Assembly (NCBI RefSeq): GCF_002208135.1
Contig: NZ_CP021647.1
Coordinates: forward strand, 1,119,501 to 1,183,500
Length of the DNA: 64,000 nt
Direction of reading: 5' to 3'
Source of the DNA: Pseudoalteromonas piscicida
GTDB taxonomy: Bacteria > Pseudomonadota > Gammaproteobacteria > Enterobacterales > Alteromonadaceae
The notes under the pieces were generated by a model that was given only the letters and a program-made list of their open reading frames with translations, was not told the origin of the DNA and searched no databases. The stretch's first letter is position 1. Every line of letters begins with the position of its first letter. Below are positions 1 through 10,800 of this stretch, piece after piece. Position numbers and translations under genes: made by a program.

Positions 1-250
1 TGGAGTAACGGACAATTTCTTTGATGTTGGAGGCCAATCGATTCTCGCCACACGATTACAAGCGGCGATAAATCAAGCATTCGAAAAAGAAGTTGAACTA
101 TTGGCCTTATTCAAACACACCACAATTTCGGCACAAGCCAACTGGTTAAGTGATGAGACGGTTGAAGCTAAGCTGAAGCTAGGTAGTCAAGCCGGTAATA
201 AACGACGTCAAGCGCGTCAACGTCAACGGAGAGGGAAAGAAACATGCTAA
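1..250 (+). CDS. 3' end of a non-ribosomal peptide synthetase or hybrid synthase (carrier protein domain)
   Basis: The 5' part lies outside the window; the reading frame is entered at base 2 and stops with TAA at 248-250. What remains is most of a thiolation domain. It shows the phosphopantetheine attachment motif FFDVGGQSILATRL, whose serine carries the prosthetic arm, followed by helices III-IV and a basic, Gln/Arg-rich tail (KRRQARQRQRRGK). The protein ends right after the carrier domain with no thioesterase, so the chain is presumably passed to the next protein. The stop overlaps the start of the PKS gene by 7 bases (ATGCTAA), which indicates translational coupling. The motif resembles NRPS carriers, but a PKS-type ACP cannot be excluded. 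Confidence 0.85.
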   Translation, partial: GVTDNFFDVGGQSILATRLQAAINQAFEKEVELLALFKHTTISAQANWLSDETVEAKLKLGSQAGNKRRQARQRQRRGKETC

Positions 251-3200
251 GCGAACCAACAACAATAACTGAGCTGGCAGAAGAGTTGGAAGACAGTATT
301 GCCATCATAGGTATGGCTGGACGTTTTCCTAAAGCTGAAAATATCGAGGCCTTTTGGCAGACCTTGTGTGCTGGTCAAAGTGGCATGACAGTCCATCAAC
401 TGAGCGCAGAAGAACAAGCGCAATTACCAAAGGATTGGGTTCCGGTAACAATGAATTTAGAGGGCGCTGCTGACTTTGACGCTAATTTATATAATTTGTC
501 GGCTCGCGAAGCGGCGATGATTGACCCGCAACAGCGTTGCTTTTTGGAAGTATGTCAAACCGCAATGGAACATGCAGGATATGCACCGAGCCAAGTTGAC
601 GGCAAGGTTGGCGTATTTGCAGGAGTCAGTCCAAGCCAATACTTTATTGAAAATGTGATTCATCACGTCGACAGTCACAACGCCATGAGCTTGTTTTCTG
701 GCAGCTTGCCAGACCAACTAGCAACTCGCGTAGCGTGGCATTTAAATCTACGCGGTCCGGCAATGACGCTTGCAACGGCCTGCTCAACTTCGCTTACCGC
801 TTTATCTGTGGCGGTTCAACACCTTGAAAGCTTCCATTGTGATATGGCGCTGGTGGGCGGAAGCTCGCTTCAGTTAGGGGATGAAAAGGGCTACCAATAC
901 ATTGAAGGCGCTATCTTTTCACAAGATGGAATTTGTCGGCCATTTGATAAAAATGCATCAGGTACGTTGACTGGCAGTGGCGTAGCTGCTGTGGTACTCA
1001 AGCGCACCAAAGAGGCGCTTGAAGACGGCGACAACATCATTGCGGTGATCCGTTCCACGGCCCTTAATAATGACGGCAATGAGAAGGTCGGCTATACGGC
1101 GCCCAGTGAAAATGCTCAGACAGAATTGGTGATTGAAGCCATGACCGCCGCTGATTTACCCGTTGAACAAGTCAAGTTTGTAGAAGCACATGGGACCGCA
1201 ACCAAGTTGGGGGATCCAATTGAACTCAATGCCTTGAGTCGTGCTTATGAAGAGCTTGGTGCGACGGCTCAGCAAACTTACGTGGGGTCGCTAAAAACGA
1301 ACTATGGTCATTTGGATGCAGCCGCAGGCATTGCAGGAGTAATTAAAGCAGCACTGGTATTGGATAAAGGCGTTATTCCACCGATGCCACATTTTGAACA
1401 GCCAAATCCTGCCTTTGCAATGCAGACCAGTCCACTGAGAGTAAACCAGCAACCTGTTGCGTTAAACCAGCAAGAAACACTATTGGCGGGAGTCAGCTCA
1501 TTTGGTATTGGTGGCACCAATGCCCACGTGGTGCTTCAAAATATGCCTACTAAAGCGCAAGCTACAGCGCAATTTAGTCCATGGAGCTTTGTTCCGTTAA
1601 GCGCGAAATCAACTAAATCGTTGAGCGATTACAATCAGGCCATCTTGGCGGAAGCTGAGTGCCGGGGTAAGCTATCCCGAGACTGCGTAAAGACTATGGT
1701 GCATGGCCGAGAGCGCTATCCACTGAGGCGTGCGGTGTTACTGCATCAAGGTGAAGTGTATGGGCAGGTAGGTGAGCATCAAGCGCAACATCAAGCCAAA
1801 GTGGCGTTTATCTTCCCAGGTCAAGGGACCCAGTTTGTACAAATGGGGATGGCGTTATATCGGACTGAGCCTGAATATCGTCGTCACTTAGACCAAGTCG
1901 CAGCCTATGCGTTAAATCGCGGTGTAGACATTATCGAGCTACTACACAGTGATGACGCTCAGCTGGCCATCACCAAAAACACCCAGCCGGTATTGTTTGC
2001 TGTGGAATACAGTTTAGCAAAGCTGCTGGCTTATTATGGTATTCAGGCAGATGCGTATCTTGGGCATAGCCTAGGGGAGTGGGTTGCAGCTTGTCTAAGC
2101 GGATTATTGTCGCTAGAAGAAGCAGTTAGTGCCGTTATTGAACGGGCGAGATTAATGGATAACATGCCCACAGGGGCGATGCTAAGTGTCTCGAAAAGCT
2201 GGCAAAGTATTGCGGATTTAATGCCAAACGGTGTTGAATTGGCCGTTGAAAATAGCCACGACACTTGTGTTATCGCGGGCAGTTTTGAGGCAATTCAGGA
2301 AGCCGAGTTAATCCTATCTGAAGAAGGGCTTTTGCCAAAACGCCTAAAGACTTCCCACGCTTATCACAGTCAGCAAATGGCTCCCATGTTAAGTGAATTC
2401 GAGCGTTTTTTAACGACACTTAAGTTTACTCAACCTAATACGCCGTGGATTTCAAACCGAAGCGGCGAGTGGGTCGATTTTGCGAAGGCTGCAACGCCCC
2501 AGTATTGGAGTGAGCATGTAAGACATACTGTGAAGTTCGCTGATGGTTTAGCCTTGCTAAAATCACAGCAGTATATTTGCGTAGAAGTCGGTCCTGGGCA
2601 GCTGTTCACACAGCTATTGAAGCGACAAGATTATCACTATGGCGTGGCAACCATTGGCAATGCAAAACAGCTTGGTCATGAACAACAGTCGTTGTTGCGA
2701 GCGATAGCTCAACTATGGACGTGTGGGGTTGAACCTAATTGGGACGTCATGTTGGGAGAAGGTGCTTATCAACGTCAAGTAATGCCAACCTATCCGTTTG
2801 AACGTAAAACCTATTGGTGGGGAGAAAAGCGCTTAAGCCACACGGAAGTTGCTGCTTCTGTAACGTCAGAGCCTGAACCTCAAGCCCATGGACTCAGCCC
2901 TGAAGCACAGATACTAAGTGTCTTTTCAGACTACTTTGACCGTGATGATCTCACTGTGGAGGATGACTACTTTAGTCTTGGCGGTGACTCACTACTGCTG
3001 GTGAGTGTGTTGAAAGACATCAACAGTAAACTAGGTGCAAGCTTAACACTTGATCAGTTCTTGCAAGCTCCCACGGCTAGCCAACTGAGTCAACTCGTTA
3101 CTACGCAATCTAAACAAAGTAATGAAACTGAAATCGCGCTCACCCTGAGGGAAACACTGCAGCCTAAAAATACCGACGTTCAGGTTAACGCGGCCTTTAT

Positions 3201-4329
3201 CACTGGGTGTACAGGATTCTGGGGGATCCACTTGCTACAGCAGTTGCTAGATTCTAGTGATAGTACTTTATATTGCTTAGTACGAGCGGAAGACGAAAGT
3301 TCTGCAAGGCAAAGGCTGTATCAAACTGCTAGGCATTACGGATTGTCGCTACAGGCCTCTAATTCGCGGATCAAGATCGTCATTGGTGATATCTGTGAGC
3401 CTCTATTTGGTCTGCCATCCGAGGCGTTTGAGGCCTTAAGCCAACAGGTAAGCAAAATATACCACCTGGCAGCTTCTGTTAACCATTTCTATGGCGTTGA
3501 GTCACTGCGCGCTGCAAATATTGATAGCGTAACAACTTGCTTGCAATTGGCGGCTCAAGGGCCGAAAAAACGGCTTATTTTCGCCTCTTCCATTTCAGTG
3601 TATTCCAATACGGCTTATGTGGGCGAAACACAAGTTCCAGAACAACCTGAGCTATTAACTGGCGAATTTAGTTCTGGATATGGACACAGTAAGTGGGCGG
3701 CAGAGCAGCTGATCTGGCAGGCCAAAGCGCGTGGATTTGATACGCTTGTCTTGCGAGCAGGTAACATTACCGGTCCTCAAGAAAGCGGACAATGTAATGA
3801 AAAAGACGCGATTTGGGCACTAATCAAAGGTTGTATTCAAGTGTCGGCTTATCCTCGCTCAGCGGCAGGATTGTATGTTGATATGTTACCGGTTGACCAA
3901 GCCTGCGCTATCACTCATGCATTGGCAGAACATGCACCTGCAGGCTCTGTATATCACTTAGTACCACATAATTTATTGACCTTCCACGACCTAGCCGAGC
4001 AAGCCAGAGCATTAGGTTATCCACTGCAAATTCTCGATGACACAATTTGGGCGAAACGGGTAACCGAGAGGCTGACAGAAGCGCAGCAGCGTCCGCTATA
4101 TCGTATGTTACAGGCGCAAGAGGAAGAGGCAGAAGTCAATAAGCAGCTTCGTTTCAATAATGACTTGCTTTGTGAAACGCTACAAAAACAGCATCACAGC
4201 CTACCAGAAATTAGTGCAGGAACGGTAAACCGTTACATCCAAAGACTGATGGAACGTGGATTTTTACCCTGTGTAAATGAACTTAACAATCAAGAAAAAA
4301 GTGCAGCAGTACTGACTGAGGAAGAATAA
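244..4329 (+). CDS. Type I polyketide synthase module with terminal thioester reductase (KS-AT-ACP-TR)
   Basis: The 1361-residue assembly-line enzyme probably adds one C2 unit to the upstream peptide chain and releases it by NAD(P)H-dependent reduction. A ketosynthase spans about 16-440, with active Cys180 in ATACSTS and histidines in VEAHGTAT and NYGHLDAAAG. An acyltransferase spans about 523-800, with Ser609 in GHSLGEW; its HAYHS motif is close to the malonyl-type HAFHS. A carrier domain spans about 893-965, with Ser916 in LGGDSL. A thioester reductase spans about 982-1330, with nucleotide-binding TGCTGFWG and Tyr1146/Lys1150 in YGHSK. No ketoreductase, dehydratase or thioesterase is seen, so the beta-keto group would be kept and the product leaves as an aldehyde or alcohol, possibly cyclising to an imine. 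The product is not identifiable from this fragment. Confidence 0.92.
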   Translation: MLSEPTTITELAEELEDSIAIIGMAGRFPKAENIEAFWQTLCAGQSGMTVHQLSAEEQAQLPKDWVPVTMNLEGAADFDANLYNLSAREAAMIDPQQRCFLEVCQTAMEHAGYAPSQVDGKVGVFAGVSPSQYFIENVIHHVDSHNAMSLFSGSLPDQLATRVAWHLNLRGPAMTLATACSTSLTALSVAVQHLESFHCDMALVGGSSLQLGDEKGYQYIEGAIFSQDGICRPFDKNASGTLTGSGVAAVVLKRTKEALEDGDNIIAVIRSTALNNDGNEKVGYTAPSENAQTELVIEAMTAADLPVEQVKFVEAHGTATKLGDPIELNALSRAYEELGATAQQTYVGSLKTNYGHLDAAAGIAGVIKAALVLDKGVIPPMPHFEQPNPAFAMQTSPLRVNQQPVALNQQETLLAGVSSFGIGGTNAHVVLQNMPTKAQATAQFSPWSFVPLSAKSTKSLSDYNQAILAEAECRGKLSRDCVKTMVHGRERYPLRRAVLLHQGEVYGQVGEHQAQHQAKVAFIFPGQGTQFVQMGMALYRTEPEYRRHLDQVAAYALNRGVDIIELLHSDDAQLAITKNTQPVLFAVEYSLAKLLAYYGIQADAYLGHSLGEWVAACLSGLLSLEEAVSAVIERARLMDNMPTGAMLSVSKSWQSIADLMPNGVELAVENSHDTCVIAGSFEAIQEAELILSEEGLLPKRLKTSHAYHSQQMAPMLSEFERFLTTLKFTQPNTPWISNRSGEWVDFAKAATPQYWSEHVRHTVKFADGLALLKSQQYICVEVGPGQLFTQLLKRQDYHYGVATIGNAKQLGHEQQSLLRAIAQLWTCGVEPNWDVMLGEGAYQRQVMPTYPFERKTYWWGEKRLSHTEVAASVTSEPEPQAHGLSPEAQILSVFSDYFDRDDLTVEDDYFSLGGDSLLLVSVLKDINSKLGASLTLDQFLQAPTASQLSQLVTTQSKQSNETEIALTLRETLQPKNTDVQVNAAFITGCTGFWGIHLLQQLLDSSDSTLYCLVRAEDESSARQRLYQTARHYGLSLQASNSRIKIVIGDICEPLFGLPSEAFEALSQQVSKIYHLAASVNHFYGVESLRAANIDSVTTCLQLAAQGPKKRLIFASSISVYSNTAYVGETQVPEQPELLTGEFSSGYGHSKWAAEQLIWQAKARGFDTLVLRAGNITGPQESGQCNEKDAIWALIKGCIQVSAYPRSAAGLYVDMLPVDQACAITHALAEHAPAGSVYHLVPHNLLTFHDLAEQARALGYPLQILDDTIWAKRVTERLTEAQQRPLYRMLQAQEEEAEVNKQLRFNNDLLCETLQKQHHSLPEISAGTVNRYIQRLMERGFLPCVNELNNQEKSAAVLTEEE

Positions 4330-5639
4330 TGGACGAGCAAAAAAGCACCGCAAAAAAGCAAGGATTAGGTAGAGACTTTTGGATTTACCGATTGGGACAA
4401 AGCCTCTCATTGGTTGGTGATGCCGTGGGCATGCTGGCGTTAGGCTGGTGGATCCTAGAAAAAACCGGATCGGCTGCCGTGATGGGCACCATGTTGGCCA
4501 TTCCTATGGCGATAGGCGTTGTACTTACCCCACTATTTGGTCCCATCGGAGACCGTTATAGCCGTAAGCATGTGATTGCCTTGAGTGACATAATTCGCGC
4601 GCTCGTGTTTGTCGCTTTGGCGGCCTGTGTGATGTTTGATCACTTTGATAAAGCACTGCTAGTTGCCTTGTTCACTGTGAACACCACTGCTGGGGCGCTT
4701 TTTAGCAGCTCATCTCGCAGTATTGTTGCTCAGCTAGTCGATAAGGCGTTACTCAAAGAGGCCATCAATAAAACAGAGGGTATCAACGCGATGGCGGGTA
4801 TCGTTGGTGGCCTGCTCGGCGGCGCATTGGTATCTGTGTTTGGTGTGATGGTGGCGTTTTGGGTCAATACGGCGACTTTCTTCGTGGCGATGATTTGTTC
4901 ACTGTTGATCCGCGCTAACACAAAAGCCAGCGAGAGCAGTGGTGTGATGGGAGTTAAAACTTGGTGGAATGCGGTATTAGAGGGATTCCGGGTGGTTTTC
5001 CAAGTACGCATACTGCTTGGTTTGTCATTGATTGTCATGTTTATCAATTTTACAGTTGCACCGTTGGAAGTACTGGTTCCTTACCTTGTAAAAGAAGTGG
5101 AGCAATTACCAGCTTGGTACGTAGGCTTGCTGGAGTCAGGGTTGGCAGTGGGCAGTATTTTAGGGGTGGTATTATTTGGTTTTATTGCCCAAAAAGTGTC
5201 ATTAGATCGCATCATGCTATTTGCATTTTTACTCCTAGGTGTGTGTATCGGTTCCATGGCATTTAACATTCACATTTACCAAGTACTTGTTTCATTGACG
5301 CTAATTGGTTTGGCAACGGTATGGGCAAACGTGGTTCTGTCTTCGCAAGTGATGGCTTCCGTGCCAGATATTTTGCGCTCAAGAATTGGTGCGACACTTG
5401 GATTTATGGGTAAAGGGATTGAGCCTGTCAGCATGTCTGCGGTCGGGATAAGTGTGGATCAAGTGGGCTTTTCAACCACATTACTGGCGTTAGGAGCTGT
5501 TGCATTAGTGGTTGCACCTTGCTTGTATTTATTGCCGCATTTTAAAACCTTTATGCGCTTGGAAGCCGAGCAAGCGAGTGACTTTTTAAAAACCAGCTAT
5601 CCCGCATTGGATAAAGCCGTTAAAGCAGGAGGTATCTAA
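4329..5639 (+). CDS. MFS transporter, EntS/MFS_3-like exporter
   Basis: A 436-residue integral membrane protein with about 12 hydrophobic segments and the MFS motif A variant GPIGDRYSRKHVI between helices 2 and 3. It resembles the MFS_3 subgroup that includes the enterobactin exporter EntS and macrolide efflux proteins. The start overlaps the PKS stop by one base (TAATG) and the stop overlaps the next start in the same way, so it is translationally coupled within the biosynthetic operon. The likely role, by inference, is export of the cluster's product or an intermediate across the inner membrane. Confidence 0.85.
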   Translation: MDEQKSTAKKQGLGRDFWIYRLGQSLSLVGDAVGMLALGWWILEKTGSAAVMGTMLAIPMAIGVVLTPLFGPIGDRYSRKHVIALSDIIRALVFVALAACVMFDHFDKALLVALFTVNTTAGALFSSSSRSIVAQLVDKALLKEAINKTEGINAMAGIVGGLLGGALVSVFGVMVAFWVNTATFFVAMICSLLIRANTKASESSGVMGVKTWWNAVLEGFRVVFQVRILLGLSLIVMFINFTVAPLEVLVPYLVKEVEQLPAWYVGLLESGLAVGSILGVVLFGFIAQKVSLDRIMLFAFLLLGVCIGSMAFNIHIYQVLVSLTLIGLATVWANVVLSSQVMASVPDILRSRIGATLGFMGKGIEPVSMSAVGISVDQVGFSTTLLALGAVALVVAPCLYLLPHFKTFMRLEAEQASDFLKTSYPALDKAVKAGGI

Positions 5640-6724
5640 TGTTATCAGCACGTCGTCAAACTCAGCTTAACCACCTCATTGCTGCTCAGTTTTCAAGTCA
5701 TGAAGGAATGCAGTACCAAGAGCTCGGAAACGGGGACATTCACGTTGCTTATGAAGTGACATGGCCACAACAGCCCGCAATGGTGGTTAAGTTTAGAAAG
5801 CGGTTTCCATATGGCGAAGTAGAGAGCCATTCAGCGTCGTTGATTGCCGGAGAATATCAAGGCACGCAATTGTTTTACCAAGCGCTTGCAGGCAGCGAAT
5901 TGGCAGTCCCTCAGCGCTATCAAAGTGGCCAGTTAGACGGTCAATTTTGGGTCATAGAGTCAAAATTAGAACAGGCTGTGGCCTTTGCCGATTTTACTTC
6001 TGAACAAGCTCATCAGGCGGGTTGTACGTTGGCGCGAGCTTTATTCAGCGCTTATAAAAAGCCTGCACCTTGTGACGGTATGGGCAAGTTACTTTTTACC
6101 ACTGAAGACGGTTTACAGGGCCAAAATGAAACCTCAAAGCAGCTTCAGTATCAATTTGAAAAGCAGCGTTTTATCAATCTTATCAGAGAAATAAGCGTAG
6201 AAGCACAAGCAGTGGCATTAATTGAAGCGCTAATGCTTAGTTATGAACTGCAAGCGTTACATGAATGGCCACTGACACTGGTGAATGAAGATATCCATCC
6301 GGAAAATCTGGTGTTACAGCACAACGGGCAGCTTGCGGTGATGGACCCGCAAGTGTCTATCGACTCAGGGTTGCGGTTTTTAGCGCACTTTTGGCTTAAT
6401 TGTGCATACTTTTGGCCGCTCCTTCTAGGCGACAATATGACACAGCAGGATGAGCAAGCTTGGATTGCGAACTTAGCCCCATTAGGGGAAGGGTTTTTGC
6501 AAACCTGTATCACCCAGCGTGTACCAAAGGCTGCGTTTTATGCTGAGGCATTTTTACGTCAGTTGTATCTTTTATGGCGTCACCAAGAGTATGTCTCTGG
6601 TCGTTCGGAGCAAGGCTCTGACACCGTGCTTGGCTCAGTTCATGAGGCTACCGCTCGGATCCCTGCATTACTTAATCAATTACAAGCACTGTCGGTATTA
6701 CTGCTGGAGGCACACCATGAATAA
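5639..6724 (+). CDS. Phosphotransferase-fold protein (APH / kinase family)
   Basis: A 361-residue soluble protein with a protein-kinase-like fold of the aminoglycoside phosphotransferase superfamily. The Brenner-type catalytic loop reads VNEDIHPENLV (Asp218, Asn223), followed by a metal-binding Asp236 in the MDPQ motif that replaces DFG. The histidine before the catalytic Asp in most APH enzymes is replaced (NED instead of HGD). It lies between the MFS exporter and the RND pump genes with overlapping start and stop codons. In such a cluster a kinase like this could inactivate the product for self-resistance or act as a tailoring kinase; the sequence does not decide between these. Confidence 0.7.
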   Translation: MLSARRQTQLNHLIAAQFSSHEGMQYQELGNGDIHVAYEVTWPQQPAMVVKFRKRFPYGEVESHSASLIAGEYQGTQLFYQALAGSELAVPQRYQSGQLDGQFWVIESKLEQAVAFADFTSEQAHQAGCTLARALFSAYKKPAPCDGMGKLLFTTEDGLQGQNETSKQLQYQFEKQRFINLIREISVEAQAVALIEALMLSYELQALHEWPLTLVNEDIHPENLVLQHNGQLAVMDPQVSIDSGLRFLAHFWLNCAYFWPLLLGDNMTQQDEQAWIANLAPLGEGFLQTCITQRVPKAAFYAEAFLRQLYLLWRHQEYVSGRSEQGSDTVLGSVHEATARIPALLNQLQALSVLLLEAHHE

Positions 6725-7877
6725 GCTTAAAACGGTTGCCTTGTCAGGTGCAATTTTGGTTTTTGGTGTAGTCGCTTTCGTTGGACTAAGCGCCCAAGAT
6801 GAGCCGGATGTCGTTGAACCACAGCAACAGCTGCCCGTCGTAAGTGCCATCACAGTGCAAGAAGTGGAAGCACCGATCACTCTAACGACTCGAGGTCGAG
6901 TTGAACCTTTGTATCACACTCAACTGGCGGCGGAGGTGAGTGGTCGGATCGAAGAAGTGGCTGCCGAGTTTAACAACGGCGACTTGGTCAGCAACCAAGG
7001 AGCGTTACTCAGTATTGAACAGCACAGTTATCATGCCGCACTGTTAAAAGCAAAAGCTGTACTGAGCCGCGCCCAGGCGGAGTACACCTTGATCGAAGCA
7101 CAAGCCAAGGTCGCAGAGAAAGAATGGCGAGGCGTTACAGATCAAACACCTTCCGATCTTGCGCTTTATAAGCCACAACTAGCAAGAGAGCTGGCAAATA
7201 TTGAAGCTGCTAAGGCGGACTTGCTGATTGCTCAAAGAGACTTAAATAAAACGGTGATTAGAGCACCATTCAATGCTGTTGTTGCTACTCGCTCGGTGGG
7301 ACTGGGTCAATACGTCGAACAAGGAGACGTGCTAGGGCAGTTGATGAGCACAGATATCGCACAGATTCGACTACCGCTAAGCGTTGCTCAGCTTAAGCGC
7401 GCACCATCGCTCATTGGAAAGCGAGTTGAACTTACTTCATCGCTGAGTAAAAAACGCTATGGCGAAATTGTACGTATTGAAAACACCACGGGCGAACATG
7501 CGGTAAATCACGTGGTGGTACGTGTTATGGATCCGTTAGCCTTACATTCAGACCAAGGAGCGCTGCGATTTGGTGATTATGTAATAGCAAAGATTGAGCT
7601 TGAGCAGAGTGTCCGTCACACTGCGATCCCAGCACGATTTTTACGTCAAGGCAGTGCTTGGGTTGTAGATGGCGAAGACCGTTTACACCAAAGGCAATTA
7701 ACGGTTAAAAACTTCTATGAAGATCAGGCATTAATTTCAGCTGGGTTGGAAGCCGGTGATCGCTTGATAGTGACCCCACTGCAAAACCCAGTTGCTGGGA
7801 TGCAAGTTGAAGTCAGACAAATCTCACCAGTTGATCAGTGGGTGCAGACGGCTACACCGAACAAGGAGATGCAGTGA
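6717..7877 (+). CDS. RND efflux periplasmic adaptor (HlyD / MFP family)
   Basis: A 386-residue periplasmic adaptor with an N-terminal membrane anchor or signal segment (residues about 5-25), a split biotinyl-lipoyl domain, a helical hairpin around residues 100-170 and a beta-barrel. The motif VIRAPFNAVVATRSVGLGQYV matches the second lipoyl half of MexA/AcrA-type proteins. I chose the ATG at 6717 because it starts a normal signal-anchor and overlaps the stop of the kinase gene by 8 bases; the frame is open for 66 more codons upstream, but those codons lie inside the kinase gene. It would couple the RND pump downstream to an outer-membrane channel, which is not encoded here. Confidence 0.88.
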   Translation: MNKLKTVALSGAILVFGVVAFVGLSAQDEPDVVEPQQQLPVVSAITVQEVEAPITLTTRGRVEPLYHTQLAAEVSGRIEEVAAEFNNGDLVSNQGALLSIEQHSYHAALLKAKAVLSRAQAEYTLIEAQAKVAEKEWRGVTDQTPSDLALYKPQLARELANIEAAKADLLIAQRDLNKTVIRAPFNAVVATRSVGLGQYVEQGDVLGQLMSTDIAQIRLPLSVAQLKRAPSLIGKRVELTSSLSKKRYGEIVRIENTTGEHAVNHVVVRVMDPLALHSDQGALRFGDYVIAKIELEQSVRHTAIPARFLRQGSAWVVDGEDRLHQRQLTVKNFYEDQALISAGLEAGDRLIVTPLQNPVAGMQVEVRQISPVDQWVQTATPNKEMQ

Positions 7878-10800
7878 TGCTTCGCAATGTGGTTGCTTGG
7901 TTTATTAAAAACCCTATCGCCGTCAATTTACTGATGTTGTTTTTATTGATTGGCGGCGCGTTATCGTTTTTGTCTATTAATAAGCAGTTATTGCCACTTG
8001 AGCCCAATCAGCAAATTGAGATCATCGTTGAGTATCCGGGAGCATCGGCAGCTGAAGTAAAAATTGGGGTGACCGAAAAAATAGAGAATGCACTGCAAGG
8101 GTTAGCTGAGGTGCGCCGTATGGTGGGGCTCAGCAACAAGGAGTTAGCCCGAGTTCGTTTGACCTTAAGTGACGACAGTGATGCGCAACAATTGTTAGCC
8201 CGTGTGAAGCGTGAAATTGACGCATTATCGACGCTCCCCATCGGCATTGAACGTCCTGTGATTGAATATTTACCGCCACGCCATACTGTGATGTTTTTAG
8301 CCTTGTACGGCAGTGCAGATCAAAAAAACCTCAAAATGGCGGCTGCAAAGCTACAACGGGAACTCTCGCTGTTACCTGAGGTGCAATACGTTGACCATGA
8401 TAGCGGTCGCGATTTTGAGGTCAGTATTGAAGTAGATCCTGATGCACTAAGGCGTTATGGCTTAACCATGACGCAACTGAGCGAACGGATCAATGCTTAC
8501 TCAATAAACCAAACGGGTGGTTTTATCCGCAATGAACAAGGTGAAATCACCGTGCGAATGGAGAATCAGGCATACCGCTCTGGTGAATTTGCGACGATCC
8601 CAGTGCTCACTTTACCCAGCGGTGCCACGATCCTGCTTGGAGAAGTAGCCACTGTAAACGACACCTTGGCGGATGGTGCTTTTTTTGCCAGCTTTGATGG
8701 TAAACCTGCTCGTATTTTTCAAATTAGTGCAGCACCGGAGCAGGATATCGCGGTCGTATCAGAGGCGGTCAAACGCTATCTAGCAACGCATTCAGCGTCA
8801 TTAGAAGCTGGCTTAACAGCGACTGCTTGGCTCGACTTTAATTACTATGTTGAAGGTCGCTTGGACATGATGATGGAAAACCTGCTTGCAGGTGCCTTGT
8901 TAGTTTTTGTGGTCCTGAGTTTATTTTTACGTCCTCGTATTGCCATGTGGGTAATGGCTGGGATCCCTATTAGCTATCTTGGCACTATGATGCTGCTGCC
9001 CATGGAAAGTGTATCGGTAACGCTTAATTTAATGAGCATGTTTGGCTTTATTTTGGTGTTGGGGATCGTAGTAGACGACGCCATCGTGGTGTCTGAAAGT
9101 GTCTATCACGAATGTGAGAGCGCAGGCTATCAACAAGCCAGCGTAATAAAAGGAGTTGAAAAAGTGTCGGTCGCGACGGTATTTGGCGTACTCACTACAG
9201 TCACTGCATTTTTACCGCTGTTGTTTGTGGAAGGGGAATCAAGAGAGCTATTTCGCAGTATTGGGTTTGTTGTGGTGTTCGCGATGTTGTTTTCAATCAT
9301 CGAATCTAAATTGATATTACCAGCCCACCTTGCTGCGATTGGTCCAAAGAAGCGGGTGACCCCTGTGCTAGATAAATTACGCCACACCATTGCGCTTGGT
9401 ATGCAGTCTTTTATTCGCGGCGTATACGAACCTGTTTTAAGAACTTTGCTACCAAAACGTTGGCCTGTGGTCAGTGCGTTTTTTGCGTTATTTATGGTTG
9501 CAATGGGTATGCTCTCAGGAGGTCATGTTAAGTGGATTGGAGATGCCCGCGTTCCGCATGATTTTCCCTCGATTCAACTTCGGATGGAAAGTACAGCCTC
9601 CGAAACGATGACGGTAGAGGCGATACGAGCTTTTGAACAAACCGTGTTAGATGTTGATAAGTCACTGGCTTCGCAATATGGCCAGGGTATGGTTGCCCAT
9701 ACTGCGGTGATCCTTGATGGTCCGCAAAATGCGGAGCTATACGTTAAGTTAGTAGATGATGAGGCGAGAAAATTAGATACTTTTGCGTTGGCTAAGCTGT
9801 GGAGACAAGCGCTTCCTAATATGCCGGGATTAAAAGAGTATCGGATCCAAGAAACACTAGATGGTGACCCTGAATCGCGAGACATTCAGATCAATGTAGT
9901 AGGTGAAGCCCCATTGCAAGTCGATGCTGCCGCTAAGCAACTAGAGCAAAAGCTAAACGCCTTATCTGCGGTTTATGATGTGACAAACAGTCAAAGTAAT
10001 ATGGATGTTGAAGTACGGTTAGCATTAAACGAAATGGGACAGAACTTAGGTCTCACACCAGATATGCTGATGTCTCAGGTTACTACTGCAATCTATGGTA
10101 TTGAGGTACAGCGAGTGCTAAGAGATAGCTTTGAAGTCAAGGTGATGCTCAAGTATCCACAAGACTATAGAGCTCAATTACATCAGCTCGATAATATATA
10201 TATTCACTTAGAAGACGGCACTGAATTGTTGTTTACAGATGTTGCCGACTATCAATTGATCCATGCTCCAACCGAAATTCGCTCTGATAACGGTAGACAA
10301 AATGTCGTCTTAATGGCGTCAGTGGATCCTCTGCGAGCGGATCCAGATGACATCTCAGAGCTGTTAGAAGAGAGCATTCTCGTTGAGCTGTCAGCTGAAT
10401 TTCCTGAACTGACATTTAATCTAAACGGTGAGCTAAAAGAGCAGCAAGGCAGAATGTCTCGTCAAGCGGTGTTATTCCTATTATCGCTTTTTGGCATTTA
10501 CGCATTATTGGCTATTCCATTGCGCTCTTACAAAAAACCCTTACTGATTTTGAGCGTCCTGCCATTTTGCTTTGTTGGTGCGGTATTTGGGCATTGGATC
10601 ATGGGGCTAGGTATGAGCGTAATGTCGCTATTTGGGGTGATTGCAGCACTCGGTGTCGCGGTCAATGATGCCTTGATCTTGTTGGTGGCCCATTCAAAAC
10701 CGGGTAGTCGCATAGTGCAAGTGGCTAGCCAGCGTTTTATGGCAATTACCTTAACGTCGCTGACGACATTTATCGGCCTGTTGCCGTTGATGTTTGAGAC

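Noticed and set aside
6519..6716. N-terminal extension of the RND adaptor gene
   Set aside because: The extra codons overlap the kinase gene and give a non-signal sequence; the ATG at 6717 gives a normal membrane anchor.
7838..7876. N-terminal extension of the RND pump
   Set aside because: It lies inside the adaptor gene; ATG at 7877 overlaps the stop and starts the normal RND N-terminus.
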